Shown here in pieces: positions 28,192 to 38,832 of a stretch of 64,000 bases of DNA. Both the position numbers and the translations under genes were made by a program. Origin of the DNA: Sparassis latifolia (lineage: Eukaryota; Basidiomycota; Agaricomycetes; Polyporales; Sparassidaceae); the NCBI GenBank assembly GCA_018466975.1, contig CM031562.1:1302001-1366000 (forward strand). Direction: 5' to 3'. How positions within the stretch are numbered: position 1 is the stretch's first letter; each line of letters starts with the position of its first letter. The notes below the pieces were generated by a model. The model was not told the DNA's origin and made no database searches. It was given only the letters and a program-made list of their open reading frames with translations.

Positions 28192-29046
28192 CCACCATTG
28201 TATTACAATTGCCCACAACACTGGACAGGCCATTGTACACAACTCACCAGCCATTATAAATTGTAATAACAGTCACATTGTAATACAATGGCAATTACAA
28301 TATTGGCCACATTGTAATACAATGGCAATTACAATGACAATTACAATGCTGGCCACATTGTAATATAAAAAAGAACTATTCACAGTGAGAGTTGAATCCC
28401 TGACCTTATGGCCGGAGTTTGCTTATATAAGCTACATTAGTCATACACTTTAACCACTACACTATCATTGCTTAGTGTTTCCTCAATCTCAATTGTATAT
28501 AATGAGTCTGTCCACTGCAATATAATATACAAGCTTCTATTACAAATACTAATACTTGTTACTTTTTCTTTCTACAATATTTTAACTTCTTATTTCTATC
28601 TATCTTATTTCTAATGTCCTTTTACAATATAATACACATTATAATATTACATCTAATAATATTACCTTAAAGGATTAGAAGAAAAGATAATCAAGTAAGC
28701 GAACATAAATAGACACTATAATAGTATTTAACAAAGAGTTAAGAAAGGAACAGTAACAAGTATTGGTATTTGTAATAGAAGCTTGTATATCATATTGTAG
28801 TGGACAGACTCATTATATACAATTGAGATTGAGAAAACACTAAGCACTGATAGTGTAATGGTTAAAGTATATGACTAATGTAGCTTATATAAGCAAACTC
28901 TGGCCATAGGGTCAGAGGTTCAATTCCCACTGTGAATAGTTCTTTTTTATATTACAATGTGCCCACTGTTATTACAATTTACAATGGCTGGTGAGTTGTG
29001 CACAATAGTCTGCCCAGTGTTGTGAGCAATTGTAATACAATGGTGG
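28192..29046. mobile_element. Palindromic element with tRNA-like sequences in both arms
   Basis: Arms of about 300-370 bp are inverted copies of each other, starting CCACCATTGTATTACAATTG, around a centre of about 190 bp AT-rich DNA (28,560-28,745). Each arm carries a tRNA-like segment. On the right arm GTAATGGTTAAAG resembles box A and GGTTCAATTCC is a perfect box B (28,860-28,925); the left arm has the same in reverse with one change in box B. No clear target duplication. It has no ORF, so it would depend on factors from elsewhere. Confidence 0.8.
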
Positions 29047-29569
29047 GAACCACAGTTGTCTATGCATAACTCATCAAAGTCAAACTCCCTTCTATTCTTA
29101 TTGTCAATGAGAAACACCTTCACCCTTTTGTAAGGAAGCTATTAGACAGGCACCTCCAGTTATATAATAAACTCATTCTTAGCTATCTCCATCTTAAATC
29201 ACTATATCTTAGGAAAGTTACTAGCTAAATTAGAGGGACAACATTTCCGTAATGCTTTTTATGTTTAAGGCTTTTGTGAGACACACCGAGGAAGTCATAT
29301 ACACTATTATGAGAGTAGTCATCTTTGAGCAACTATTAGTGAGCATTCTTTCAAATCACAATTAACTGCTAAAATAGACTGTTTTTTCTGTGTAATTGTT
29401 GAATACAGCTACTGTATATAGTAATTTGATCAAGATGCTTGACTTTCAGAGGAGCTTAAAACTGTGAAGCATGCACCACTTTAGAAAAAAAAAAAATCTG
29501 CATGTTAAGGTTGATAGTATTGTAAATTATTGTAAGACCCTTATTATATAACATATTATTGTGATTATT
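29047..29569. other. AT-rich DNA, no gene
   Basis: Nothing recognised except the GATTATT (29,563-29,569) that is repeated at the other side of the next element. Confidence 0.5.
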
Positions 29570-31062
29570 CACTTCAGGGTACCCTTCTGACCTAGCTCTT
29601 AGCTTCAACATAATCTATATTGTGTAGTGGCTAAGAGCCTCTCAGGTGTCAGACAGACCATGGTACCAATACATGTCCCAGGGCATTATATGGAATTACC
29701 CAGGGCAAAGGCAGGGCAAAGGCAGGGCAAAGGCAGGTCCAATGGCACAATTATCATATGGGATGTCCTATAGTACTAGGGCATTGATATTTATATCTCA
29801 GTATCACTGATTGTCCCATGGTGCCAGGGGTACATAGGGATGTCCCACTATTAGTAAAAGATGTATTTTCAGGCTATTGTATGGTAATTTTTTAATACTT
29901 TGTTCTAAAATCATATTGTATAAGCTTTAATTATAAAAACAGTGACTAGAATACTGTAAATAAGTGCCTTATTTGCACTTTATATATGGTGAAATATTTA
30001 TAGAAAGCAGGATATCCCATATCAAGTATTGTGTATGCATTTGTAATGTTATAAAGACTATATTACTATTGGTAGCATGTACAAAAACTTTATTAGCTCA
30101 TATAACAACTCAGACAGGTCAAACAACAATGTTTGTTCTCGTGTTTTGAAATCAATTTTACATTTTCTGACATAATGTTCAGACTAACATGATATAATCT
30201 TTGGCATATAGTATGTATCATAGCTATACTATAACTTTCACTAAGGTCTTAAGAAATAGAACAACTCAGTCTATTAATATACTAGCAAAGGAGATATATT
30301 CTTGTTATATCTCCTATTATATACTGTATTTGAATGAAAAAAGAAAGGCATTTGACCTGAGACTTCAGTCAAGTTGCACTCAGAAATGCATTCACTGAAT
30401 GACACCTTTGTATTATGGGATGTCCCTTTATGTGATGGGATATCCCATGTAAGGACCTGTCACTCTTAAACCTTACTAATTCAACTGTTAGTATAAATAT
30501 CTAGATAATTATAGTAGTTTAATAGAAACTTCAGGCTAACGAAGAGACTAAATATCTGTAAATTGCATCTTAGGATGTCCTTAAAATGGGAGATTCCACC
30601 TTATATAATATGCAAATAAAGTGCTTGTTTATATTACTATAGTCACTGTTTTTATAATTAGAGCTTATACAATATGATTGTAGAACAAAGTATTAAAAAA
30701 CTACCATACAATAGCCTGAAAATACATCTTTTACTAATAGTGGGACATCCCTATGTACCCCTGGCACCATGGGACAATCAGTGATACTGAGATATAAATA
30801 TCAATGTCCTAGTACTATAGGACATCCCATATGATAATTGTGCCATTTGACCTGCCTTTGCCCTGCCTTTGCCCTGCCTTTGCCCTACCTTTGCCCTGCC
30901 TTTGCCCTGCCTTTGCCCTGCCTTTGCCCTGGGTAATTCCATATAATGCCCTGGGACATGTATTGGTACCATGGTCTGTCTGACACCTAAGAGGCTTTTA
31001 GCCACTACACAATATAGATTATGTTGAAGCTAAGAGCTAGGTCAGAAGGGTACCCTGAAGTG
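29570..31062. mobile_element. CACTTCAGGG-family TIR element, complete (E3)
   Basis: 1,493 bp with TIRs of about 390 bp starting CACTTCAGGGTACCCTTCTG. GATTATT stands on both sides (29,563-29,569 and 31,063-31,069), 7 bp where E2 has 8. No transposase. Inside are many GGGAYRTCCC-like palindromes. The two TIRs are almost identical except for the number of 11-bp CCTTTGCCCTG units: about three on the left, about eight on the right. Confidence 0.92.
30850..30933. repeat. 11-bp tandem array CCTTTGCCCTG in the right TIR
   Basis: About eight units, one of them with CCTA instead of CCTG. The opposite TIR (29,701-29,735) has about three, and the E1 fragment (9,222-9,243) about two. Confidence 0.9.
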
Positions 31063-31448
31063 GATTATTAGCACTATTATAGCACTTCTTAGCAGTATTT
31101 ACATTGACTGGTCAAATAACTCATTGTGACCAGTCACATTGGAGTTAGATTATGTAATACAGTCAAAAGATCTAGATGAGATTTTAACTGCGGAAGGTAT
31201 GGAGACTTGTTCTGAGGGCAAATGAGATAGTAAGTGTATTAGCTACTACTTATTTTTGATTTTGGTAAAATCACTAGAATGTTCTTATACAGAGTTGATA
31301 GATGGCTGATATATTTGCACTGAGTTGTTGAAAATATAAATACAAGGCACTCCTTTATGATAAGATCTTCCAAGATATTATATAACTTAGAGATGTTAAC
31401 TACTTCTTTCTTGAAATTTCAAAGATATTAGTCAGTCAAATTCAGTTA
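31063..31448. other. AT-rich DNA, no gene
   Basis: Nothing recognisable. Confidence 0.5.
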
Positions 31449-31831
31449 TCGTACTTGCCATGCAAAGCAGGGGCCCACTCCAAACAAGTGAAGTTCTCAT
31501 TTGACACAGTGCATAGTGCACCCTCGAGGTCGCAGGACTCTATGCCTACTACAGAAAGTGGCATCGCAGTGCTCACCCTACGAGAAGATGAAAATGACCC
31601 AAATACCTGTCGCTGCAATAACACCATCTTTCAAGTACATATTCTCTTTGTGCATGAGCACCATGAATCTGAGCATCTTGATTTCCTGTAAAACTCTCAC
31701 TTTCCTCAACTTATGCAAGATTTGGGCATGGATACTCTGAGGTTATATCCAGGTGCTCCGTGTGTATACTTAGGGCTTTGTTCTAGTATTTGCTTGCAAC
31801 ATTCATAAATTTGCTTTCTGGCTGCAGCCCA
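31449..31831 (+). pseudogene. Second copy of the gene start seen at 23,957
   Basis: GCCATGCAAAGCAGGGGCCC matches the block at 23,966. The frame from 31,455 reads MPCKAGAHSKQVKFSFDTVH and on for 78 residues before a stop at 31,691. The copy has diverged from the first within 50 bp. It joins directly to the junction of the inverted minisatellite, so it may be interior sequence of that larger unit. Function unknown. Confidence 0.4.
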
Positions 31832-32830
31832 TTCAGTCATGTTTGTGAACTGGACTCCCATTTACCCTGACATTGTCATGAACTAGACAGCCAGCGGACG
31901 TCGGCCCATCGGTCTGTGTAAGGAGTTGTAAGCGATCGGCTCATAGCGAGAAAGGGAATGCTGGAGCAATCGGCCCACCGCTGTAGGAGTATTTCTGAGT
32001 GATCAGCCCACCGCCATGGTGCTACTATTATACAGGCATGGGCCCACCGCCACGGTGATAGTTCTGAGCGATCGGCCCACTGCCATAGGTGTATTTTGAG
32101 TGATCGGCTGACCGCCACTAGGGCTATTATACAGCCATCGGCCCACCGTCATAGGTAGTGTTCTGAGCAATGGGCCCACTGCCATATGTATATTTCTGAG
32201 CGATGGGCCCACCGCCACTGAGGCTATTATACAGCCATTGGCCGACCGCCATAGGTAGTGTTCTGAGCGATGGGCCCACCGCCATAGGTAGTGTTCTGAG
32301 CGATGGGCCCACCGCCATAGGTATATTTCTGAGTGACTGGGGCTATTATACAGCCATCGGCCGACCGCCATAGGTAGTGTTCTGAGCGATGGGCCCACCA
32401 CCATAGGTATATTTCTGAGTGATCAGCCCACCACCATGGTGCTATTATACAGCCATCGGCCCACCGCCACCGTGGTAGTACTGAGTGATCGGCCGACTGC
32501 CAGGAGGTAAGTTCTGAGCCATCGGCCGACCACCTCGAGGCTACTATACAGCCATCGGCCCACCGTCATAGATAGTGTTCTGAGCGATGGGTGTTATTCT
32601 GAGCAGTGAGCCCACCGCCATAGGGGTACTTCTGAGCAGTGGGCCCATCACCATAATGCTATTATTTAGCAATGGGCCCACCGCCATAGGGGTACTTCTG
32701 GGCAGTGGGGCCCATCGCCATAATGCTATTATTTAGTGATGGGCTCACCGCCATAGGGGTACCTCTGAGCAGTGGGCTTACCGACATGGTGTTATTAGTC
32801 AGTGATTGATTCAGCATTATAATGCTGGCA
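31832..32830. repeat. GC-rich minisatellite, inverted copy B
   Basis: 31,832-31,902 is the reverse complement of the junction 6,481-6,552. From there to 32,830 runs a tandem array with core GATGGGCCCACCGCCAT and spacers AGGTAGTGTTCTGAGC, period about 30-45 bp. Copies A and B therefore point towards each other across 25 kb. Spacers differ between A and B, so the arrays have evolved separately. Translated MAVGPSLRTLP frames are artefacts of the repeat. Confidence 0.9.
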
Positions 32831-32879
32831 GTGCCTGGTCTCAGCAAGACACCTAATCGCTAACCTGACACTACATCTC
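32831..32879. other. Short junction between the two tandem arrays
   Basis: About 50 bp of unique sequence. Confidence 0.5.
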
Positions 32880-34345
32880 TGGTGAAGTTTTTACAACATG
32901 GAGTCCTGTCTGAAACTTATCGTAGCTGTCGTATAGAGTGCAGTGCCACCATTTTATGAGTTCCTGATATATGGCGAACCATGGCTTTACATTCTAGTGA
33001 TGGCGAGACTCAAGCTGCCAAGAAGTTGCCAACCTGGCTGTCCTTCTCTGGCGAAGTGTGTTAAACTTGGAGGACTGTTTGAAACTTGTAGCAGAGGATT
33101 TATAAAGTTAAATTCCATCATTTTATAAGTTCCTAGCATATGGTGAGCCATGGCTTTACATCCTGGTGATGGTGTGACTCAACTAGTAAAAAACTCGCCA
33201 ACCTGGCTCTCCTTCTTTGGTGAAGTTTGTTAAACTTGGAGGACTGTCTGAAACTTGTGGAAGAGGACTTATAAAGTTAAATTCCATCATTTTATGAGTT
33301 CCTAGTATATGGCGAGCCATGGCTTTACATCCTGGAGATGGCGAGACTCAATTTGCCAAAAAGTCGCCAACCTGGCTGTCCTTTTCTGGCGAAGTTTATT
33401 AAACTTGGAGAACTGTATGAAATTTGTAGAAGAGGACTTATAAAGTGCAATGTCACCATTTTATGAGTTTCTAGTATATGACGAGCCATGGCTTTACATT
33501 CTGGTGATGGTGTGACTCAACTAGTAAAAAACTCGCCAACCTGGCTCTCCTTCTCTGGTGCCATTTGTTAAACTTGGAGGACTGTCTGAAACTTGTAGCA
33601 GAGAATTTATAAAGTTAAATTCCATCATTTTATGAGTTCGTAGTATATGGCGAGCCATGGCTTTACATCCTGGTAATGGTGTGACTCAACTAGTAAAAAA
33701 CTCGCCAACCTAGCTCTCCTTCTTTGGTGAAGTTTGTTAAACTTGAAGGACTGTCTGATACTTGTAGTAGGGGATTTATAAAGTGAAGTGCCACCATTCT
33801 ATGAGTTCCTGGTATATGGCGAGCCATGGCCTCACATTCTGGTGAAGGTGAGACTCAACCAGTAAGAAACTCAGCAATCTGACTCTCCTTCTGTAGTAAA
33901 GTTTGTCAAACTTGGAGGACTGTCTGGGATTGATAGTAGCTGCGGTATCAAGTGAAGCACTGTCATTTGAGTTTCTTGTAGATGGGAGCTATGACTTAAT
34001 ATCCTGATAATGGCTAGACTCAACCGATAAACATATCGCTAACCTGGCTCTTCTTCTCTGATGAAGTTAGTCAAACTTGAAGCACTGTCTGGAATTTATA
34101 GTAGACATTTCATAATGTGAAGTGCCATCACTTTCTGAGTTCCTGATCAATGGTGAGCTATAGCTTCATATCCTGATAATAGCTAGACTTAACCACGAAA
34201 AGAATGACCAATCTGGCACTTGTTCTCTGATAAAGGTTGTCTAACTTAAAGCACTGTTTAAAAATTGAAGTAAATGTTATATCAAGTGGTGCCAGCATTT
34301 CGTGAGTTCCTTATAGATGGTGAGCCACAGGGAAAATGTAACTGG
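32880..34345. repeat. 169-bp satellite, about nine monomers
   Basis: The landmark TTTTATGAGTTCCT recurs at 32,952, 33,121, 33,290, 33,459, 33,628 and 33,797, an exact 169-bp step, then in decayed form near 33,965, 34,131 and 34,299. Each monomer carries ATATGGCGAGCCATGGCTTT, CTCGCCAACCTGGCT and AAACTTGGAGGACTGTCTG. The middle units are the most alike; the right end is most diverged. Confidence 0.93.
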
Positions 34346-34362
34346 CAATCTGATACTTCTTT

Positions 34363-34690
34363 TTTCATCTTTGTCAGTTATGAAAGATAATCTTTTTCAT
34401 CAATAAGTAGCAAATTTTCATAAGAATTGCTACTTTTAAGTAAACTTATTTGTAGGTGCATAGATTAGCTCAGGATAATCTTTCAGATAATCTTAGGACA
34501 ATCTGAATATAATCTTTTGGATAATCTTTCGAATAATCTGAAGATTAGCAACAAAATATAATTTTAACTTTGACACCAGCCAGGATTGAACCCTGGACCT
34601 CAGGTTAATTTTATAAAATATAATTTCAAGTGACACTTTAGACCACTTAACCATTAGGTCATACATTACAACTATCTTATCTTAAATTAG
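34363..34690 (-). mobile_element. tRNA-headed SINE
   Basis: Minus strand: box A TGGTTAAGTGG (perfect to TRGYNNARNGG) and box B GTTCAATCC (perfect to GWTCRANNC), 51 nt apart, form the head near 34,670-34,575. The body has GATTATC/AGATTAT repeats and ends in ACAAAGATGAAAAAAG. The last 115 bp of the body recur at 9342-9456 as a 5'-truncated insertion with target duplication, which supports retroposition. Confidence 0.7.
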
Positions 34691-34765
34691 ACATCTTTTT
34701 TTTGGAAGAGACTCAGCCAAATTCTGTCTATTAGAAAAGAGTAAGTAAAAGACACTTGAGTTTCA

Positions 34766-35362
34766 TCATAGATAGGAATTCTCGAGTTCGTCCATTATCC
34801 TTTCAAATCGCTCGTTCTGCACTTGATGGGTCTGTTCGTGTGTCTCATGAATGGCCTGCATCTCGTGTTTTTGCTTCTCTTGCAGTGCGTCGAGTTCGCG
34901 GTTCGCCTCTTCTCGAGCCCGCTGGAGTGCCTCTCAGGCTCTCTCTCTGTGCACGTGTTCTAACGAGCTCATGCTTGCAGTGCTTCCTGGGGCTCTATCC
35001 TTAGCGCGACGTATTTTGTCCGCTAGGGAAGATATCGGTTGCGCTGGCAGGGCCGGGGATGGAAATCTCTGCGAGTAATGCGAAGGATGCCATGGTGTCC
35101 TTCCCATTCTCATCATTTCCATTTCTTTGCTGGCCTGGTGAGATCCAGTGGATCTCACCAGCGTTCTGACATTACGGTCAGAGGCAGATTCCCGCTGCTG
35201 CTCGTCTGTTCGGCCTCCTCGTGTTGAGCGTGAGGGTTCAATGTACGACAGTGTAGGGGACCGTGAGGCTGGTGATGCCAGTTCTTGCCCATAGTCCGTT
35301 ATTTCTGAGGCTGGCGTGCCAGTGTCTGCATGCACGCCATCATGGGGTGCGCTCTCAGCCAC
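34766..35362 (-). pseudogene. Coiled-coil, gag-like ORF with one in-frame TGA
   Basis: Minus strand, MAESAPHDGVHADTGTPASE at 35,362. It continues through a Ser/Arg-rich middle to VHRERA, TGA near 34,932, then EALQRAREEANRELDALQEK and a helical tail ending ENSYL at 34,766. The frame is the same on both sides of the TGA, so a CGA to TGA change is likely. It lies about 170 bp inside the short LTR at 35,530-35,783 in the right orientation to be gag of that element, but no capsid or zinc-knuckle motif proves this. Confidence 0.5.
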
Positions 35363-35529
35363 GTCTGCCAGAGCTGCGTGCTCTGCCTGTCTTCACTGGG
35401 AGTGTGTTATCCGTGTGTTTTTGGGGCCTTGACTTGCCATTGGGTGGCAAGTTAAGGTTCTTGATTTCTTGATGGGGGTCTTCGCTGTCGAATAGAATTT
35501 TTCGCAGGACGAATTAGACTGTAAAAAAG

Positions 35530-35783
35530 TGTAATGGGGGGCGAGATCTTATCACACCGAACCTCAGATACAGTGCACCAAGCTCTATTCTGGAGCGTCG
35601 TGCATGTATCAAGGTCGTGGTGTGTAAAGTCTCTGACTTCAACACACCGACGCGCGCTCGATACACGCAGAGTGCATACAAACAGTACACAACAGTTATG
35701 TAATACAAGATGAGATTAGATAAGATTAGGGCACAAGTACCGCTTGGTACTTGTGCCCCGCAATACAACAGCGGCACGTTACA
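35530..35783 (-). mobile_element. Short-family LTR, second copy
   Basis: 254 bp, reverse complement of 8,727-8,980, ends TGTAATGG and CACGTTACA. It keeps the GGGCACAAGTACC hairpin at 35,729-35,758. The right neighbour is a decayed gene. Confidence 0.75.
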
Positions 35784-36410
35784 TCGCGGCTCCCGGTGTG
35801 CTCAAAAGGAAGTATATCCACCTGCACCTTGGTCCGGCCAGTATGAAGAACTGGAAGTCCTAAGCATGCTGACTCTGAAGAATGTGCATGCAACGCCGTG
35901 GACCATTGTACTTGATCTGGACAAGATATTTCTGCAAGTTAGTACTCTCTTAGAGTTCAACTCAATATACTGAAATATACTGAATGTATTCCTTGCTAAG
36001 ATTCAGCTCCATACCCACGTTACCGCACAATCCTACACATGTGAGCAATGGGACAATGAGATCTGGAAGGTCAACTGTAAGGTAAATAGTAAACTGGTAT
36101 TACTTGACTATTTAGGAGCAGAGTGCTGAATTGTCTATGCATGTGTAGACATGTGGCTTTTAAGTTGGAATGGCTCTCGACTTCTCAGATTATATACTTG
36201 CCTTTCTGACATTGGACATTATCTTCACCGTGCGTGTTCTGGGCATGATTATTCTGACTCCTCCTCCAGACTCATTGTAATATCCAGCCTCACTGGGCAT
36301 GCAGCTTAGCTACTCTTCCAGTTCAGCATGCTGATGTGTACCTTGATTTTGAAACCTTTCTGATGAGAGTTGCAATATGGCTTCGATATCAGTGGGGACG
36401 TGCAGGATAC

Positions 36411-37051
36411 TGTTACGCGGCAGCGAAACACGAGCGTCTAGTCGAGTCGTCACGAGACAAGGTCTTAGTCTAAGACACAAGTCCGTTCAAGTGACACTTC
36501 TGGCGATGTCCTCGCACTGAAGGTCGATCAGAGTTCGTTCTTATGACTCGTAGTAGCTGTCTGCTACTGACGGTCGATCTCAGTCAAAGGCAAGTGAAAA
36601 GCTGGTTTAATGGTAACCAGGTCGAGATGGGGATCCAGCTCGACAAGGTCGTCTACTTATACAAAAGGTATCCGCAGTACTACGCAGTAATGCAGGATCG
36701 TTCATTGGCTAGATAAGGTGAAACAATGTCTAAGCAGGGTAACAGCGAGGAAGTAATATGTATGGGAAAGCTGAGTAAGGTCGTGAGAGATAATCAGTAC
36801 TAATGGGGATAACGAGTCGTGTATCAGAACGAGGTAAAGATGAGGCATACATGCACGTCTTGCATGTGCGATAAGAAGAAGGTCCGGAGTTGGATCCGGT
36901 GTAACCCTAGACTAGGGGTTCTGGACATCTGGATAAAGAATCGGAGGTTGCGCTCCGATGAGTCACGTGTTGGATCACGTGGTCTGGTAACGTAAAGGGA
37001 ACAAAGAAAAGAAAAAGAAAAGACGCGCCACAAGTGAGGAGCGTTGTAACA
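36411..37051 (-). mobile_element. Solo LTR with perfect 5-bp target duplication
   Basis: 641 bp TGTTAC...GTAACA, flanked by GATAC on both sides (36,406-36,410 and 37,052-37,056). Removing it joins the reading frame of the decayed gene (RAGY then TIKEALLPTL), so it inserted in an exon and then lost its internal part by LTR recombination. Confidence 0.95.
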
Positions 37052-38763
37052 GATACGATCAAGGAGGCCTTGCTGCCAACATTATCCCAGATGTGAGTAC
37101 AGTGTGGGGAGGTATCGGTGTCTATACCATTATAGAGCTTTTCTTCTTAGCTGGTATGTATTTCATTCCCTCTGTGCTGATAAGATACTGAATTTCTACA
37201 GGCCTGTCCGTATTTTTGATGGAATATGAGTTGTTCTCTTCACCGTCACGTGTTGCACATTTATGCAAAGCATTCTGGACTTTGGCGAATCATGCTCACA
37301 CTGAACTTCCGTACATACTCATTCACATTGTTATTCCTCTACGATCTAATAGGACTCTCTGTTGCACTCTAGGAGATTCTTTAACCGGCACTATCATGGA
37401 CACATCCTCGCTGCAACCATGACTCAGCACCTGAAGTATTCGCACTGGCTGCACGTTTATGCTAAGCAAGTGACCCAGATTCTGATTTGAATGAAAATCC
37501 TCCTCAAGGAGTATATGGTGTGTGCAGCTGAATATTCTTTGAATCTGTGATACTCATAACATCAAAGGATGTTCTGAACAGTCTGAAGGCTCACAGAGTC
37601 GAGATAGTTCGAGACGGTCACAGCGGTCTGTTTGATATCTTTGAGCTGTTGTACATCTGACCTGCCCTGGAGAAATCAGAGCTAAATCTTGGACATCTTG
37701 TGTTTGGTGCAGCACAGTGGCAATCTGTCAGTGAGATACTGCCAGTAAAGGGTGATCCTTTGACACTTGTACTGGATGAACTTGGTATATTGTTATTCTT
37801 TTGTTGTCTTTGGATGCTGAATGATCCCATGGTGCTAGGTTTACTGGAAGCAGAATCATATCTAAAGCCAGATTTTTATTCTTCTAATCTATTCTTAACT
37901 GCTACCGATCTACAGAAGGCTCATGTAGAACTGGCTCTTTATCGGGAGCCTGGCTGCAAGTCACAGAAATTAATTTGGACTATATATCCAATGTTTGCAT
38001 CTAATGTCATCGCTCTAATGGAAAAAACTGAAGTGCATCTCTTTCTTTGCTTATCATGCTAGAATGGCTCTCATTCATATTAACAACTTCTGCTCCATGA
38101 GCTGTAGGTCATGAAGGAAATGCAATAAGAAGATTTTGACCCAGATTACCAGTGCAGAGAAGGACACTTATTTCTTTACTTACATAGTTACACACACTCG
38201 AAAGACCGCTATCGGTCCACTTGAGTATTGTGGAGTTGGCCGTCTTATCTACTGACAGGGCGCCAGAAAGAATGAGCCTATGTGAGTACTCTAATAACTG
38301 TAATCTAGCATCCACTCATCTGTTTCAATTCAGCATGTCCATCTGTCGAAACAGTCCTGCCATTCCTACCACATATGTCAAGCGAGAGAATGCGGGTCTC
38401 GTCAAGATCTCTACACACCACCAGACAACTGGGAAATGCAAGGTGACAGATCTGAAGGGTCCTGGGTGTGGAGGCTGGGGCAGAAAGGGCAGGGTTTTCC
38501 AGGACCAAGAGAATGAGGAATGCTCAGATCGACCGACCAAAAAGCGTAGGCTTGGCACAGATGCAAAACTCATGCTCGGCGTACTAGCATAAGTAGATGA
38601 CATGGTATTATTGGTCCCTGATGCAGTACATAACATTTGTCTGAAGCAATAAGTCTTGATGCTGCATCCATGGTGAACGCACCTAGTAACTTTATAGTAT
38701 AGGACTGTGAATGACGATGATGTCAGTCAGACTGTCGATTGCTGATGTGTGCTGTCACCTTTT

Positions 38764-38832
38764 TTGCTACCCCCACTGCTTCCTCTCTTCTCTTCTCTCT
38801 CTCTCTCTCTTCCCCTCACCTGCTCTCGCTCA
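38764..38832. repeat. Pyrimidine-rich microsatellite
   Basis: CTTCTCTCTCTCTCTCTC within a longer CT-rich run in the decayed gene, probably intronic. Confidence 0.75.

Noticed and set aside
28860..28945. Possible functional tRNA gene
   Set aside because: Box B is good but no acceptor stem, anticodon stem or proper spacing can be formed; it is a tRNA-like relic.
32003..32404. Long frames MAVGPSLRTLP... and similar frames at 5,498-6,359
   Set aside because: They are translations of the minisatellite, in several frames and without start context; repeat length, not selection, keeps them open.
32880..34345. Regularly spaced repeat as a possible CRISPR array
   Set aside because: Whole 169-bp monomers repeat without unique spacers, and the host is a fungus.
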